Positions 51,962-62,834 of a stretch of 64,000 nucleotides of DNA are shown here, piece after piece. The notes below the pieces were generated by a model, which searched no databases, was not told where the DNA came from, and was given only the letters and a program-made list of their open reading frames with translations. The position numbers and the translations under genes are program-made. Position 1 is the stretch's first letter; each line of letters begins with the position of its first letter. Source of the stretch: Chrysopilus asiliformis (lineage: Eukaryota; Arthropoda; Insecta; Diptera; Rhagionidae); the NCBI GenBank assembly GCA_964034945.1, contig OZ035963.1:44043090-44107089 (forward strand), given 5' to 3'.

Positions 51962-54900
51962 TCAGTGCAAACCTATTAATTGTCCACATGCCACGACCTT
52001 TTGACAGCTGATTGCTTTTGTGAGGAAGTCAGCCGCGTTGTCCTCGCTCGCCACGTACTGAATCTGGATTGACCCATCTGCCACGTAGTCTCTGATAAAA
52101 TGATAGCGGACGTCAATGTGCTTTGACCTTGCTCGAAAAACGTCTGTCTCTGCAATCGCGATAGCGCTTTGGTTGTCGCAAGCTATCGGCAGCGCTCCGA
52201 ATTTTGGATGAAGATCAATGTAAAATTGGCGTAGCCATAATGCCTCTTGTACAGCCGAAGACATCGCCATGTATTCAGCCTCAGAACTCGAAAGAGCCAC
52301 TGTTTGCTGACGCTTGCTCGTCCAAGATATCGCACCTGAGCTTAAATTAAACACATGTCCAGTGCAGGATCGCCTTTTGTCTATGTCAGATGCCCAGTCC
52401 GCATCGGTCCATCCGGCAAGCTCTCCACCTTGAAAATTATAAAAATTTTTATAGTTAATTGTACCCTTTAAGTACCTAAAGATTCGCTTGACAGCGATCC
52501 AATGAGCTTGTCCATATTTGATATTAAACCGGCTAACATCATTGACCGCAAATGCTATATCTGGTCTGGAACCTTGAGCCAGATACAGCAAACTACCTAC
52601 GGCTTGTTGGTATGGAATGTTTTCCACACAATCGTCATCCTTAATCATCGACGTTGACAACTTCTCATTGGCGTTACTTGGTGTTGACACTGGCTTGCAG
52701 TTTGACATTCCGAAACGTGCTAATATATCTCTTGTGTATTTGGTTTGGTCAATAGCAATGCCTTCCGTTTCGTAAGTGATGTTCAAGCCTACACAGCTCC
52801 TAGCCGTACCCATATCTTTCATTCGAAACGCACTGCACAATGCTGCCTTCAGCTTGTCTCGCACCAGTACATCCTTCCAGAAGATTAGAAAATCATCCAC
52901 ATATATGGCAATGATTAGATTATTTCCAATAGCGTAATAGACACATGGATCCATCTTCGATTTTTGCAATCCGAATGATCTGAGAGTATCATCGAGTCGT
53001 TTGTTCCATTGTCTTCCGCTCTGCTTCAAGCCGTACATCGCCTTTTTTAAACGAAACACATTTGGAGAACCGTCATTGAAGCCCTCCGGTTGTTCGATGT
53101 AGATTTCTTCTTGCAAATCGCCTTGCAAGAACGCTGTGATTGCGTCCATCTGGTCGATTCCAAATCGCCGCTTTGCTGCCATTGCAATTAAAAAACGAAT
53201 CGATGTATACCGTACCACGGGAGAATATGTTTCTGTGTATTCGATCCCGTATCTTTGTGAACAGCCTTTCACTACCAAACGAGCTTTGTACCGAATTACA
53301 GAACCATCGTTCCTGTATTTAATTTTGAAAACCCACTTGGTTTTCAAGGGTTTGCGCCCCTCCGGTAAAACAGTAGTCGTCCAGATTTTGTTTTCTACCA
53401 GGGATTTGATTTCTGAGTCAATCGCCCTTTTCCATTCAGCGCTGTCATGCCGTTGCATCGCTTCATCGTACGTTACTGGATCCCCAATTGAAGCTTCATC
53501 GGCCATGTAGGTGATGTAACCCTCTGAATTAAAATCTCTTTCAATTCTTCGACTTTGGGACCTACGGGGAGTTTGTGAAGTTACTTCAATATTTTGTTCC
53601 GGGATGTATTCTTCATCGCCTCCTGCATCGACAAACTCACTGTCCGTACCACTGATATATGAATCAGCGTTTATGGTGCTATCGTCTTCGGATGGATGAT
53701 CTGATTCGACATCCCCAACTGAAACAATATCATCTAAACCAATTTGAACTTGATCATTTACCTGGATTTCCTTGGCTTCAAGAAATGTGACGTCACGACA
53801 GACGGTTATTTCTTTTGTTTCTAGATTAATACATCTGAAACCCTTTTGTGTGTGGCTGTATCCAACAAATAGCAGCTGCTTCGACTTTGGGTCCCATTTA
53901 CCACGTTTTTGCTTTGGGACATGGACCATAACTGGAGTACCAAAAATGTGCAGGTCGCTCAAATTTATTTTCTTGTTGCTCCAGATTTCTTCAGGTGTTT
54001 GCTTGCCTAACGTCCTGTTGACTGATCTGTTCACCAGATATGCTGCCATATTTACAGCTTCTGTCCAGAAACACTTCTCGAATCCTGCATCAAAAAGCAT
54101 GCATCTAGCACGTTCAACTAGTGTGCGGTTTAGCCGCTCCGCGACTCCGTTCTGTTCAGGCGTATACGCGTACGACGTTTGATGGACTATTCCCGCCCTT
54201 TTGCACAACAATTTCATTTCATTATTATCGTGTTCTGTGCCATTGTCCGAACGTAACACTTTTATTTTTCGACTGGTTTGTGTTTCTACCATGTTCTTGA
54301 ACGTAGTGAATATTTCTTTCAATTCTGACTTTTGTTTTAAAAAATACACAAACACTTTTCTTGAAAAGTCATCTGTAAACGTTACGAAATACTTCGCACC
54401 ACCGATTGATTTGTTCTGCATGGGCCCGCACACGTCCGAATGAATCAAATGAAGCCGCCCTTCCGATTTAATTTTTGTTTCGACGTGTTTAAAGGGCTGT
54501 CGTGTTTGTTTTTCCTGTAAACATGGGATACATTTAGCAATTTGTTTACCATCGCCCGCGAATGTAACCCCACTGTCGATGCCCTTCAGTTTCTCCATCT
54601 CCGTAAAACTCAGATGTCCGAGACGCCGATGCCATGTCATCGTGTCATTATCTTCACTTTTAGCAACTTTAGCAACTTTACATGCATTAGTGTCACCGCG
54701 AATTTTGTATATACCGTTATGTGCTGTCGCTTTTATTAGCAACTGATCCTTTCGATTGTAGACGGCACATATACCATCGAAAAATTCGACCCGATTTCCA
54801 CATTCTACCATGCGCGCCACGGAGAGTAGATTACTCGACAACTGCGGTACATACAGTACTTCGTTCACTTGCACATCTGAACCATTTACCATTATGTTTG

Positions 54901-55775
54901 TGTTTCCAACACCACGCACTTTGAGCCTTTCATTGTTAGCAGTTGTAATTTCTGAAAGCGCAGCAGTTTTATAATCTCGCAATATTTGTTTGTGTGGCGT
55001 CATATGGCGAGATGCCCCACTGTCAATGTACCATTCGTTCGTGTTGGCAGACACAGTTTCCCCAACTGCACTAAATGCATTGACGGCGTTCGCCTCCAAC
55101 TTTTCATCGGATTTCTTTCGACATTCTGATTTTTTGTGTCCTTTTTTGCCACAACTATAGCATTTGGATGCCTTTTTTGGTCTTTTGTTTTTAAGTCTTT
55201 GTCCACTGAAGAATGCCGTTGTGTCGTTAGATGATTTCGAATATTCCATGTCGATCAGCTTTGTCTTGATCGCATCACCCGTAATTGCCGCGCCACTATT
55301 CTCGATTGCCAATATCATCGGTCGATATTGTTCTGTTAGCCCGGCTAACATTATCGCGCCAATCCATTCATCCGTTATATTAAAAACCTATACCGATTAA
55401 CTTATTGGCTGTCATGGTAATTTGCGTGAGAAAATCATCCATCGACGCACAATCTTCTAATCGGATCGTTATGAGCTTTCGTAGCAATCCGATTGTTCTT
55501 GTTATTCCGTGATCTTCGAACATTGACTTTAATTTTTTCCAGATACCGGCCGCGGTTGTTTCGTTTTGCACGTGTACGAATAAAGATTCATCGATTGTTA
55601 ACATTATCCGAGTTTTTGCCTTCTTTAATATTGCAGCATTTTCTTCAGATATCGGATCTGTAATGCAACCTTCTTCATTGTTGAATTCCAACAAGTTCTT
55701 AATCGCTACACTCCACGTGTGATAATTCGAACTGCCCTTTAGCTTTTCGATACTAGTTTCATTAAATCTCGACAT
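51962..55775 (-). pseudogene. Copia Gag-Pol polyprotein, one frameshift in Gag
   Basis: Start ATG at 55775-55773 (MSRFNETSIEKLKGSSNYHT). Gag part 1 runs to 55380, where a one-base change in a T-run (about 55386-55390) causes a stop. The other frame continues from about 55381 to the stop at 51962. Domains in order: UBN2-type Gag; CCHC knuckle CYSCGKKGHKKSEC; protease YIDSGASRHMT; GAG-pre-integrase HRRLGHLS with CIPC; integrase core HSDVCGPM, LRSDNGTE, PEQNGVAERLN (D,D,E present); reverse transcriptase with KWVFKIK, AFLQGDL and YVDD (52902-52913); RNase H DADWASD, SSSEAEYMA, KHIDVRYHF. About 1,270 residues against about 1,400 in Drosophila copia. All catalytic residues are visible, so a single base separates it from an open gene. 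Confidence 0.9.
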
Positions 55776-55862
55776 CGTTTTATTTTAATAATCCGCACAA
55801 GACAAAATTTATCTTTTTACCGAATTCCGAATATTACTATTTTTCGCTATTTACTTACGACT

Positions 55863-55879
55863 GGCCTGGGCCCATAACC
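55863..55879 (-). promoter_or_regulatory. Copia primer binding site, internal initiator-tRNA-Met type
   Basis: Directly after the 5' LTR, in element orientation, comes GGTTATGGGCCCAGGCC. Drosophila copia uses GGTTATGGGCCCAGTCC, complementary to an internal part of initiator tRNA-Met. This unusual primer site identifies the copia lineage. Confidence 0.85.
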
Positions 55880-56040
55880 TGATGCGCAATCAGTTATCTG
55901 AAATATTCTTCGGTGCAGAGTAAATGAAACACGTCTTGCTTGGTTGACGGTCGAAGCAAAAAGGAGAGAGAGTGGTATTGCTCTTGGTTGCAATTGGACA
56001 CTCAGTCATATTGCTTTAGACCATTTATTCTAATTCAACA
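55880..56040 (-). repeat. Copia 5' LTR
   Basis: Same limits and sequence as the 3' LTR with one visible difference. Followed on the plus strand by GTAAT, the target duplication. Confidence 0.9.
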
Positions 56041-56626
56041 GTAATTCATGCCATCTGATTTTATCTGATTTAAGTTGGCCCTCCATTACCATGACTTTTC
56101 CCAACTGCAAAAAAATAGAGACACATTTATGTGAAGATACCTTGGCGAGAAAGGGAGATAAGAATCAACTGCAAAAATTTGTCGGCAACTGCAAAAATAA
56201 TTTCCCCTCTTTTTTTATGGCGATTTTATGGTTGCAGTTGACGGACTTGAACTTTTTTATAGCGATTTCTACTACAATCACACATTGTCCCTGTAAGTGA
56301 ATAGTGAGCACAGTCACATACAAAGTGCTATTATAGCGTAGCTGTCATTTTTCATGTAGTTCAAACACACACATGCAGCTGTATAGCTTTATTTCTATGC
56401 CAATTTGAACCTTATATTCATAGCATAAGGTTTGATATGATTGCTATAAAGTTGTTAAACTGGAAGCGAAAGCGTTTATACTTGTATTCAGTCATTCCTC
56501 TTTAGATCTATATAAGTCTATCTTGCTCTAGTTTTCTGCATTTTTTTGCAGTTACAGAAATCATGGTAATGGAGATCCCCCTTTATGCTACAAAATGCAT
56601 GAGTGCTATTTCACTTTCGTTTAAAC
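56041..56626. repeat. Dispersed repeat related to the flanks of the 40.3-kb hAT
   Basis: ATACTTGTATTCA (56480), TATCTTGCTCTAGTTTTC, and CATGGTAATGGAGATCC are shared with 40250-40267 and 41482-41600. In both places hAT elements lie next to it. AACTGCAAAAA words repeat at 56100-56190. No coding signal. Confidence 0.45.
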
Positions 56627-56693
56627 CAGGCCTGGCCAACCCAAATCGTTTCACGGGTCAATCTGATGATTCATTTTTTTTGGCGGCCACACA

Positions 56694-57293
56694 TAGGGCT
56701 GCCATGGAACCTATTTGTGAAAAGAGAACCTTTGGGTTAAAAAAGAGACATTGTATAGGAAATTAACCAAATGAAAAAAGAGAACTTAAAGAGAACTTTT
56801 TTTGAATGTGAAAATTACAGAACTTAGAATGACTGCACAGAATTATTACAAAAAAGTGTAATTTTTCGTGCCTGTTATTTTCCGTATCTATCGAAAAAAA
56901 ACTGAAAATGTCAAAACTACAATATCAAATGTCAAAACCGGCTATTTCCTTAACCGCACAATTTTGATTTGTTTTGATTTTTACAGCAGCTGATCGTGGG
57001 AGAAGAAACTGTTCTTGCTGGCGCATACAATAAATAGCTTTACGTTACAATTATAATGTACAGTTTCGCACTACACACAGAAAATTGTAGAGTAGAGTAC
57101 TACTATACAATAAATAACGTGATCATTTTAATTCATAATGGAATTTTCGTGGAAAGATCTGTTTGGTTTTTTACGCATAGTATGAACCAAGAGTTTTCTG
57201 AAAAAAGAGAACTAAAGAGAACTGGCAAGGAAAAAGAATGGGGTTAAAAAAAGAGATAAGGTTCTCTTTAAAAGAGATATGATGGCAGCCCTA
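56694..57293. mobile_element. hAT-type MITE, 8-bp duplication GCCACACA
   Basis: Ends TAGGGCTGCCAT and ATGGCAGCCCTA are flanked by GCCACACA (56686-56693 and 57294-57301). AAAAGAGAAC/GTTCTCTTT words crowd both ends as probable binding sites. Short open frames inside are not recognisable. Confidence 0.85.
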
Positions 57294-57581
57294 GCCACAC
57301 ATGAAAAAATAGAAGGTGAAATGCTATAGTTGTATTTATTTTAATAATTGGACTTTTAAAAATCATGATTTTTTCTCCCACTCCATATTTTGGCGAATAA
57401 AGAAATCAGCGCGTGGGCATTTTCAGTCATGATTTTTCATATTTATCGTGTCTCCATAGCGTAGTTAGAAATGTCAACCAGGAGGTAATCAGGGCAGCCA
57501 ACTAGAAATCAGCCAATTTGACTGAACAAATGTCAAAAAAAAATCCTACTTTCCAGTAGCCGAAAAAATCATTACAATAAT

Positions 57582-58042
57582 GCCGCGGTCACATGACGCT
57601 GTTTTGCCAGCCGCTGGCTGCTGTTGGTTAGTAGCGCTGGCAAGTAGCAACAGCAGCCAGCGTGCTGATAGGGTTCACACAATTTATATTTTAGTAGCGC
57701 TGGCAAGTAGCAAAACAGAGGTTTGACATTTGAATCTGGGAGATTTTTTTAATAATAAACGTAACACACAAATTTAAATAAATAAACATAAAATAACAAC
57801 TTACAATAAACAAACTTTACAACTTATCAGACTTTTAACAGCTCAGAAACCATGTGATAGGGTCACGTGATCCCTAGTAGCGCTGGCAAAGTAGAACGGT
57901 CTCTACTTCACTAGCGCTGCTAACATCATCACGCTGCTGCTCGTAGTACCAACGCACTAGGGTTCACACGGTGCTGCTGAAATGGCTGCTAACAGCCAAA
58001 CAGCCACTAGCGCTGGCAAAACAGCGTCGTGTGACCGCCGCA
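57582..58042. mobile_element. MITE with TAGCGCTGGCAAGTAG arrays
   Basis: Inverted ends GCGGTCACATGACGCTGTTT and CTGGCAAAACAGCGTCGTGT with GACCGCCGC face each other. AGTAGCGCTGGCAAGTAGC or its inverse occurs at about 57632, 57692, 57877, 57922 (inverse) and 58009. No coding capacity. The superfamily is not clear because I could not define a target duplication. Confidence 0.65.
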
Positions 58043-58359
58043 TAAGGAGATTTAAATCATGATGTTTTTCGAGTCTCCATTAGACTTTTTCGTGATTGGA
58101 TTTAAATCCAATCTGGGAAAAAGTGTAAGAAAAAAATATTTACTAAAAAAATATATATATAAATGGACTTACGTAAATTTAAATGTATATATACGAGTAG
58201 TACTTATGTAAAATAAAAAATTAAATTGTAAAATTGCATATAAACAATTTAGTATTTTATATTTTATTAGTTACATACATTTTTTTTTAAATTCAAATTA
58301 TTTGGCGGGCCGCATTTTCAAACGTCTCGGGCCGCGGGTTGGCCACTGCTGGTTTAAAC

Positions 58360-58966
58360 CAAAGTATTTGTTGGATTTTTTTAAAATTTAAACTTTAGTC
58401 ATTGATTAATTGGATTACGATTTTGATTTTCACATTTAATTAAGATATTTTAAATCTTTATTAGAATTTTGTAGATTTGCGTTTATATTTTTGACTCTGG
58501 CTACGTTTTTTGGACAAAGATTTTTATTTCACGGTAATTTGTTTTCTTTAAAACCCAATATGGCATCAGCTGTTCGTTCACATAAAAATTGCTGGAATGT
58601 TAGGAAATCCGGTTCTTTTTTTATCATTTTTGAAAGACCTGATGATGTTAGAAAAACCGTGTTTCAACTGCGGGGATATGAATTTGGACAATTCACCTGA
58701 ACAGAAGTTTGATGAAAATTCAAAATTATGTTTTTTAGGTTGTTGATGCCTTCAGCCGCACTATTCCCCATTGACATTTTCGCTTCGCTTTCTGTTTACG
58801 TTTTTATTCGTTCATCTCTGTTCAGTCACCAATCTATGTAAGCATTTGAGCGAGAAAGAAAACTCCGCTCAAAGATTTGTGTGATGATGCAATGCCGTCA
58901 GATGACGCTTGCATAAAGCTTGAAGCAGCTAATTTTGTGTGTATAAAAGTTTCAAATTGGTTTCAT
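58360..58966. other. Unassigned stretch
   Basis: A frame at 58491-58700 has no family resemblance. TTTTCGCTTCGCTTTCTG and the surrounding 58780-58900 are similar in style to 21.9-22.1 kb. No promoter or exon pattern is convincing. Confidence 0.3.
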
Positions 58967-59366
58967 TGAGCCTGTTCACATTGGTGGAAATAGTCCGCCT
59001 AAATAGGACGGTTGAAATATTGCTCGTGTTCAGATTGAGACTATTTGAACCAGTAGCTGTGAGCAATCAGACTGGCGTGAAACATTTGGGAAACGGAACA
59101 TTTCTAAAGAATTGCAAGTAATACGTGGCTGCCTTTTGCTCTGCGACGTGTTGCATCGACGACGACCGAAACAATAATGACAATGGAACACATTCAGTGT
59201 GGCAGCCAACCAATCAGAGCACGACAGGCGGAACTCTGAGAATGGAGTTTTTAGTTTTGAGGATGATTTTCCTATCAGCAGTCCCACTTCCTCACCTTGC
59301 CCTAATGTTGCCAGTTTCTGTCCTATTTAGGCGGACTATTTCAACCAATGTGAACAGGCTCATTGT
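58967..59366. mobile_element. MITE with ~42-bp inverted ends (GAGCCTGTTCACATTGG)
   Basis: TGAGCCTGTTCACATTGG with AAATAGTCCGCCTAAATAGG is mirrored at 59325-59366. Three or so mismatches. A possible ATT duplication flanks it, but I am not sure. The 315-bp middle has no recognisable frame. Confidence 0.7.
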
Positions 59367-60170
59367 AACACATGATGAACAGAGAAATTTTTGACGTGGA
59401 TACGTCTTGGATTTTGGTAATGGGGGTACAAATTAGAAAATCGGCTTCCTGCCATGATAACAAATTTGCAATCGATGAAACTCGATAGTTTGTGGTGATA
59501 TCTGAACAAAACCTGTGTTATAAGATGAGGGCTACATTAAAGCATTGTATAGGGTATTTTGTTATGTTAAACTATGTTCAATTATGTATTTAAAAAGCAA
59601 AATCAAAATTTTTACTCCGCTGTTATGCTGTGTCTGCTGCTTGCAGTACAGATTTCACATGTATACTCTTTTTATGCTTTCTTTGTGTGTATTGAATCTC
59701 ATATAGAACTTGATTGTTTCTCTTCTCTAAATGGGTTGTTCTGATTCTGGCTATTCATATTATTTCGGTTCAATTCGCTTTGGAGGAATTGAAAAAAATT
59801 GAAAATAAAAATCACTCTCGAGAAAACGAAATTCAGAATTTCAGTAAAACGCTCCAAAGAACGTGAAAAAATTATGGTTTTAATTTGCTTTGAGAACACA
59901 ACTTTAATGCTGGGACCGAGATATCGCTCTCTTACTAATGAAATGCATACTTATATGTGTGTGTGCATCATACCCAACAGCAGCCATCGCTCGAACCTTT
60001 CATTCATTTTTATGCAAAGCATGCAAACCGCTTTGAACAAGAGCGGAAAACTTAAAGAGAAACAATTTCGATCTTAACTTGGGGGGAGAAGGAAAAATGT
60101 GCATCGATCGCATGGCCGAATTAAACACAGGTCTGCTGGTTGCTTTTTAACAGCCACCATTTTGCTACGT
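59367..60170. repeat. Unassigned, with an inverse partial copy of 21.9-22.1 kb
   Basis: 59885-60075 (GCATACTTATATGTGTGTG, CCAACAGCAGCCATCGCTCG) matches 21900-22110 inverted. 59680-59700 (TTTGTGTGTATTGAATCTCA) also matches 237-260 near the first THAP copy (TTTGTGTGTATTGAATCTGA), so these stretches are one repeat family. No gene is seen. Confidence 0.45.
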
Positions 60171-60297
60171 CATCGGCAAGAAATATCGGTGCATTCTTTC
60201 TAATGTTGATTGTGTGTGCGCTAATTTCAATAATATTTCATATAAAAAGGGAAAATTCCTATTGAATCGTATAAGAATTTCTTGCCGATGACGTCAG
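60171..60297. repeat. Short element with inverted ends CTACGTCATCGGCAAGAAAT
   Basis: CTACGTCATCGGCAAGAAAT (60171-60190) is mirrored by ATTTCTTGCCGATGACGTCA (60277-60296). The 85-bp middle is AT-rich. It lies 90 bp left of the P-like element and shares its TGACGTCA motif. Confidence 0.65.
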
Positions 60298-60387
60298 AGC
60301 CAGAAGCAACTGAGCTGTATAATTCGGTCATGGTTTTGAACACTTTTTTTAGTTGCTCTAAATTGAAATTGCTTCGTTGCTTTTATC

Positions 60388-61558
60388 GTGGCCATCGTAA
60401 GTACGGGCCGGATGGCAAAAGTAATGACGTCACAGAATACTACATAGAAACTAGTTATCAAACGGGAAAAATGAAATAGCAAAGCAGTTAATACTCGATT
60501 CGTCACGTTTATTAAATATTCCAGGTTTTATTAAAATTAAAAACATAATTTGGTATTGAAACATATAGTTTTTATCTAAAATAAATATACAAACATTTAG
60601 AGACAAATCGATTGAAAATGATTTTTCCACACGCGGTAAATCTTCGCTAAGTGAAATTTTATAGAAAAACAGCTTAGAATTATCCTGTACAGAGCACCAA
60701 TTTTTAAAGTTATATTTATCTTTATTGTTTATTAGGTCCAGAAGGGAGGAGATTTTATCCTGCGTCAGCCAGTCATCATGTGCCTCATAATTCCTCTGCT
60801 GCAGTTGTTCCCTACGAAGTTCCGGATCCACCCGCTGTGCCGGAAGTTTTTTACTTAAATACACCGGAAGATTCGGGAATAACGTCGGTACAGCATCCTT
60901 TAACAGCGCGCATCTTCCTCGTTTGACTGGTAGCCCGTCCTTCTCCAGTATGTCCTCTCGCAAAATCATTGTTCCCTCGAAATGTAAATTACACACAAGG
61001 GTGTTTTTTGTTATAATCAAATACGCGCTGGGAATACTTCTAATCCATTTTCTTTTCAGACATTCGTCTTTTGGAAAAGAAAATAGATTATTTGTTTTGT
61101 GCGTACATTTTTTTTTGTGGAACACAACAAGTTGGCGGCATTTCTACAAAACAAACATAAAATGTTATTCTAAATTGTGGAAAACATAAATGAAAAGAAG
61201 TAGCACTAAATTTATACACTGGATTCTGAATTTTTCTATAATTAATTGTAATTTATTGTTTTTAAAGCTTTTCACAACTCACAGTTCACTTTTGAGGTTA
61301 CATTGAATTTTCACTGAAAATACAACATTTTCGGCGAAAATTCAATGTAATTCACAATCCACGCATAATTAAGTCTACAAAATAAAGATACTCACCGAAA
61401 AAACAATGAAATTAAACGTTTTTGCTACTATTTCGGCGAAGCAAAAAGCGCACGCGTTCAACCGGCACAGCTGTCAACGATAAACTACCAAGTAGTAAAT
61501 GATGACGTCACATCGTTTGACATTTATCATGCCTCTGGCCCGTACTTACGATGGCCAC
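60388..61558 (-). mobile_element. P-superfamily-like THAP element, 1.17 kb
   Basis: Inverted ends GTGGCCATCGTAAGTACGGG (22 bp paired) are flanked by GCTTTTATC (60379-60387 and 61559-61567), an 8- or 9-bp duplication. P elements make 8-bp duplications, and one more base may match by chance. TGACGTCA lies just inside both ends (60424 and 61504). One THAP-domain frame is present on the minus strand, and the catalytic domain is absent. Confidence 0.75.
60451..61125 (-). CDS. THAP-domain protein of the P-like element, truncated
   Basis: The minus frame is open from 61125 (GTG) to the stop at 60451. THAP features: C (KKKCTHK), FSFPKDE, KRKWIRSI (invariant Trp), C-x2-H (VCNLHFE) and the closing AVPTLFP. 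The first Cys pair would lie in MPPTCC, which is in the neighbouring frame upstream of an A-run at about 61108-61116, so a one-base slip or an intron may have separated the start. A Gln/Arg-rich stretch (RREQLQQRNYEAHDDWLTQD) follows, and the last 70 residues look unrelated. No RNase H-like catalytic domain is present. It could act as a DNA-binding repressor of related transposases; that is inference. Confidence 0.65.
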   Translation of the reverse strand: MFHKKKCTHKTNNLFSFPKDECLKRKWIRSIPSAYLIITKNTLVCNLHFEGTMILREDILEKDGLPVKRGRCALLKDAVPTLFPNLPVYLSKKLPAQRVDPELRREQLQQRNYEAHDDWLTQDKISSLLDLINNKDKYNFKNWCSVQDNSKLFFYKISLSEDLPRVEKSFSIDLSLNVCIFILDKNYMFQYQIMFLILIKPGIFNKRDESSINCFAISFFPFDN

Positions 61559-61603
61559 GCTTTTATCGTGTAATTTTATTTTATTTTTATTTGTTTTTTA
61601 TCT

Positions 61604-61769
61604 ATGGGCGTTTTCATAAATTCAAGTTCTGCAAATAACACAAAAGATTTTTCTTAATAAATAACCCAGTTTATGTTATTTGTTTAGTTTACTTGTTATT
61701 CGTTTAGTTTACGAAGAAAATGTTTTGTGCAATTTGCGTAAGTTCCGAGTACATTTATGAAAATGCCCT
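61604..61769. mobile_element. Short MITE with GGGCGTTTTCATAAAT ends
   Basis: GGGCGTTTTCATAAAT at 61605 is mirrored by ATTTATGAAAATGCCC at 61753-61768, with AAGTTCTG/AAGTTCCG inside. Length about 165 bp. TTGTTATTTGTTTAGTTTAC is duplicated directly in the middle. Confidence 0.65.
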
Positions 61770-61886
61770 ATTAAACATTGTTCGTAGTGTTGCAAGTGAA
61801 ATTTGAGTTTTAGGTACAAGATGCCAAAATTCACCAAACGGAAAGTCAAATCCCGTACCATTACGGTCAATCAAATTGTTTCTTTA

Positions 61887-61985
61887 GTTTCCTTTTCACT
61901 AAAATTTCTTACTTAAAAATCTATTGGCGATCGTTGTAGGCGGATCCACGTCTTCTGACCGTCTCTACGAGACAGACACCTTGCT
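61887..61985 (+). repeat. ~95-bp hairpin-bearing repeat, copy 2
   Basis: Same sequence as 22608-22708 (TCCTTTTCACTAAAATTTCT ... GTCTCTACGAGACAGACACC) with about four differences, in the same orientation. The flanks outside the match are unrelated. Confidence 0.6.
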
Positions 61986-62300
61986 TTTTTGTAACACAAT
62001 AGAAACCAAAAAGTATATTATCGGTTTACTGGTCACCTCGCTGTTACCTTAACTGTGTATAGGTGAGGTTACAAATATAACGTGGCGGTTCCGGTGACAT
62101 AGCGGTATCAAAAAAGTTTCAGTCACGTTACAGAAACCAGTTTTGTAACTTTTGCGTTTTGTAACCATTGTTTCAAATCGGTTACGTTACTGGATTGTAA
62201 CCTCGTTGTGTTTCTTGGGTAGGATGAGACAAATTATGTAAATGTTTCTGAAATTTTTAAGTATATATGGTCGAATCATTTCATATGAATTGTCACACCA
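61986..62300. repeat. GTTAC/GTAAC-rich stretch, hAT-like subterminal pattern
   Basis: GTTAC or GTAAC occurs about twelve times from 62035 to 62220 in both orientations, often as GGTTAC and TGTAAC. Such arrays are seen as transposase sites near hAT ends, but I could not find matching tips. No coding signal. Confidence 0.4.
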
Positions 62301-62450
62301 TAAAAATTTTTAAGTGCCTATTACAGAAAATTTAACCAAATTTAGAGAAGAATTACCATCTAAAAGCAATTTAAGTTCCTCATCGTCAATTAGAGAATCT
62401 GCAATTAAAGCATAATCAAGTGATTCAGGAATACTAATTGCATTAAGGTA

Positions 62451-62818
62451 GAACCTGAATCGTACGTCGATGCGTCCGTCATGCGTCCGTCACGTTGACA
62501 GTTCGAGTAAAATCAACGGGCTGCTATGAGTACTCCCCTAATAATACGTTTTCCGATGCGGCAACCGCACAGAGTAGGTCGACTTTCTACTTTTACATGC
62601 GGCAACGCACGGTAATGTCATTTCGCAAAAAAGTTTGTTTACGATTTAAGCAATTTAAGTATGGAGCAAATTGAAAGTAATTGTTTCGACGATAAACTAA
62701 TAGAAGAAGTGCAAAACAATGAATTAACTCCAGATTCGTTGCCGTACAAAACTGTCACCGCATCGAACTGTCAACCGGACGGACGCATGACGGACGCATC
62801 GATGTACGATTCAGGTTC
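62451..62818 (+). mobile_element. MITE with ~42-bp ends carrying a MADF start
   Basis: Ends GAACCTGAATCGTACGTCGA pair with the inverse at 62776-62818, and ATGCGTCCGTC is repeated directly within each end. TA flanks both sides. It interrupts the gypsy RNase H remnant. Confidence 0.75.
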
Positions 62819-62834
62819 TAGCTTTAACTCTTAA
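62661..62834 (+). pseudogene. MADF-type protein, N-terminal stub in the MITE
   Basis: ATG at 62661 opens MEQIESNCFDDKLIEEVQNN, close to the beginning of MADF-domain proteins (F-D-x-K-L-I-E-E-V). After about 37 codons it runs into the right inverted end and stops at 62832-62834. The rest of the domain is absent. It suggests the parent transposon encoded a MADF protein, as PIF/Harbinger relatives do. Confidence 0.5.

Larger units (their letters stand above)
51658..56040 (-). mobile_element. Copia-type LTR retrotransposon, nearly intact and young
   Basis: Two 161-bp LTRs (51658-51818 and 55880-56040) start TG and end CA in element orientation and differ at one visible base. They are flanked by a 5-bp GTAAT duplication (51653-51657 and 56041-56045). 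The primer site and purine tract are in place. One long polyprotein gene fills the 4.4-kb element with a single frameshift. The small LTR divergence indicates recent insertion. Confidence 0.93.
56627..58351. mobile_element. hAT element, 8-bp duplication GTTTAAAC, with nested MITEs
   Basis: Ends CAGGCCTGGCCAACCC and, on the right, GGGTTGGCCACTGCTG are flanked by GTTTAAAC (56619-56626 and 58352-58359). GGCCAAC tips and a GTTTAAA target recall the hAT at 48121. Two MITEs (56694-57293 and 57582-58042) occupy most of it. No transposase frame is left. Confidence 0.8.
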
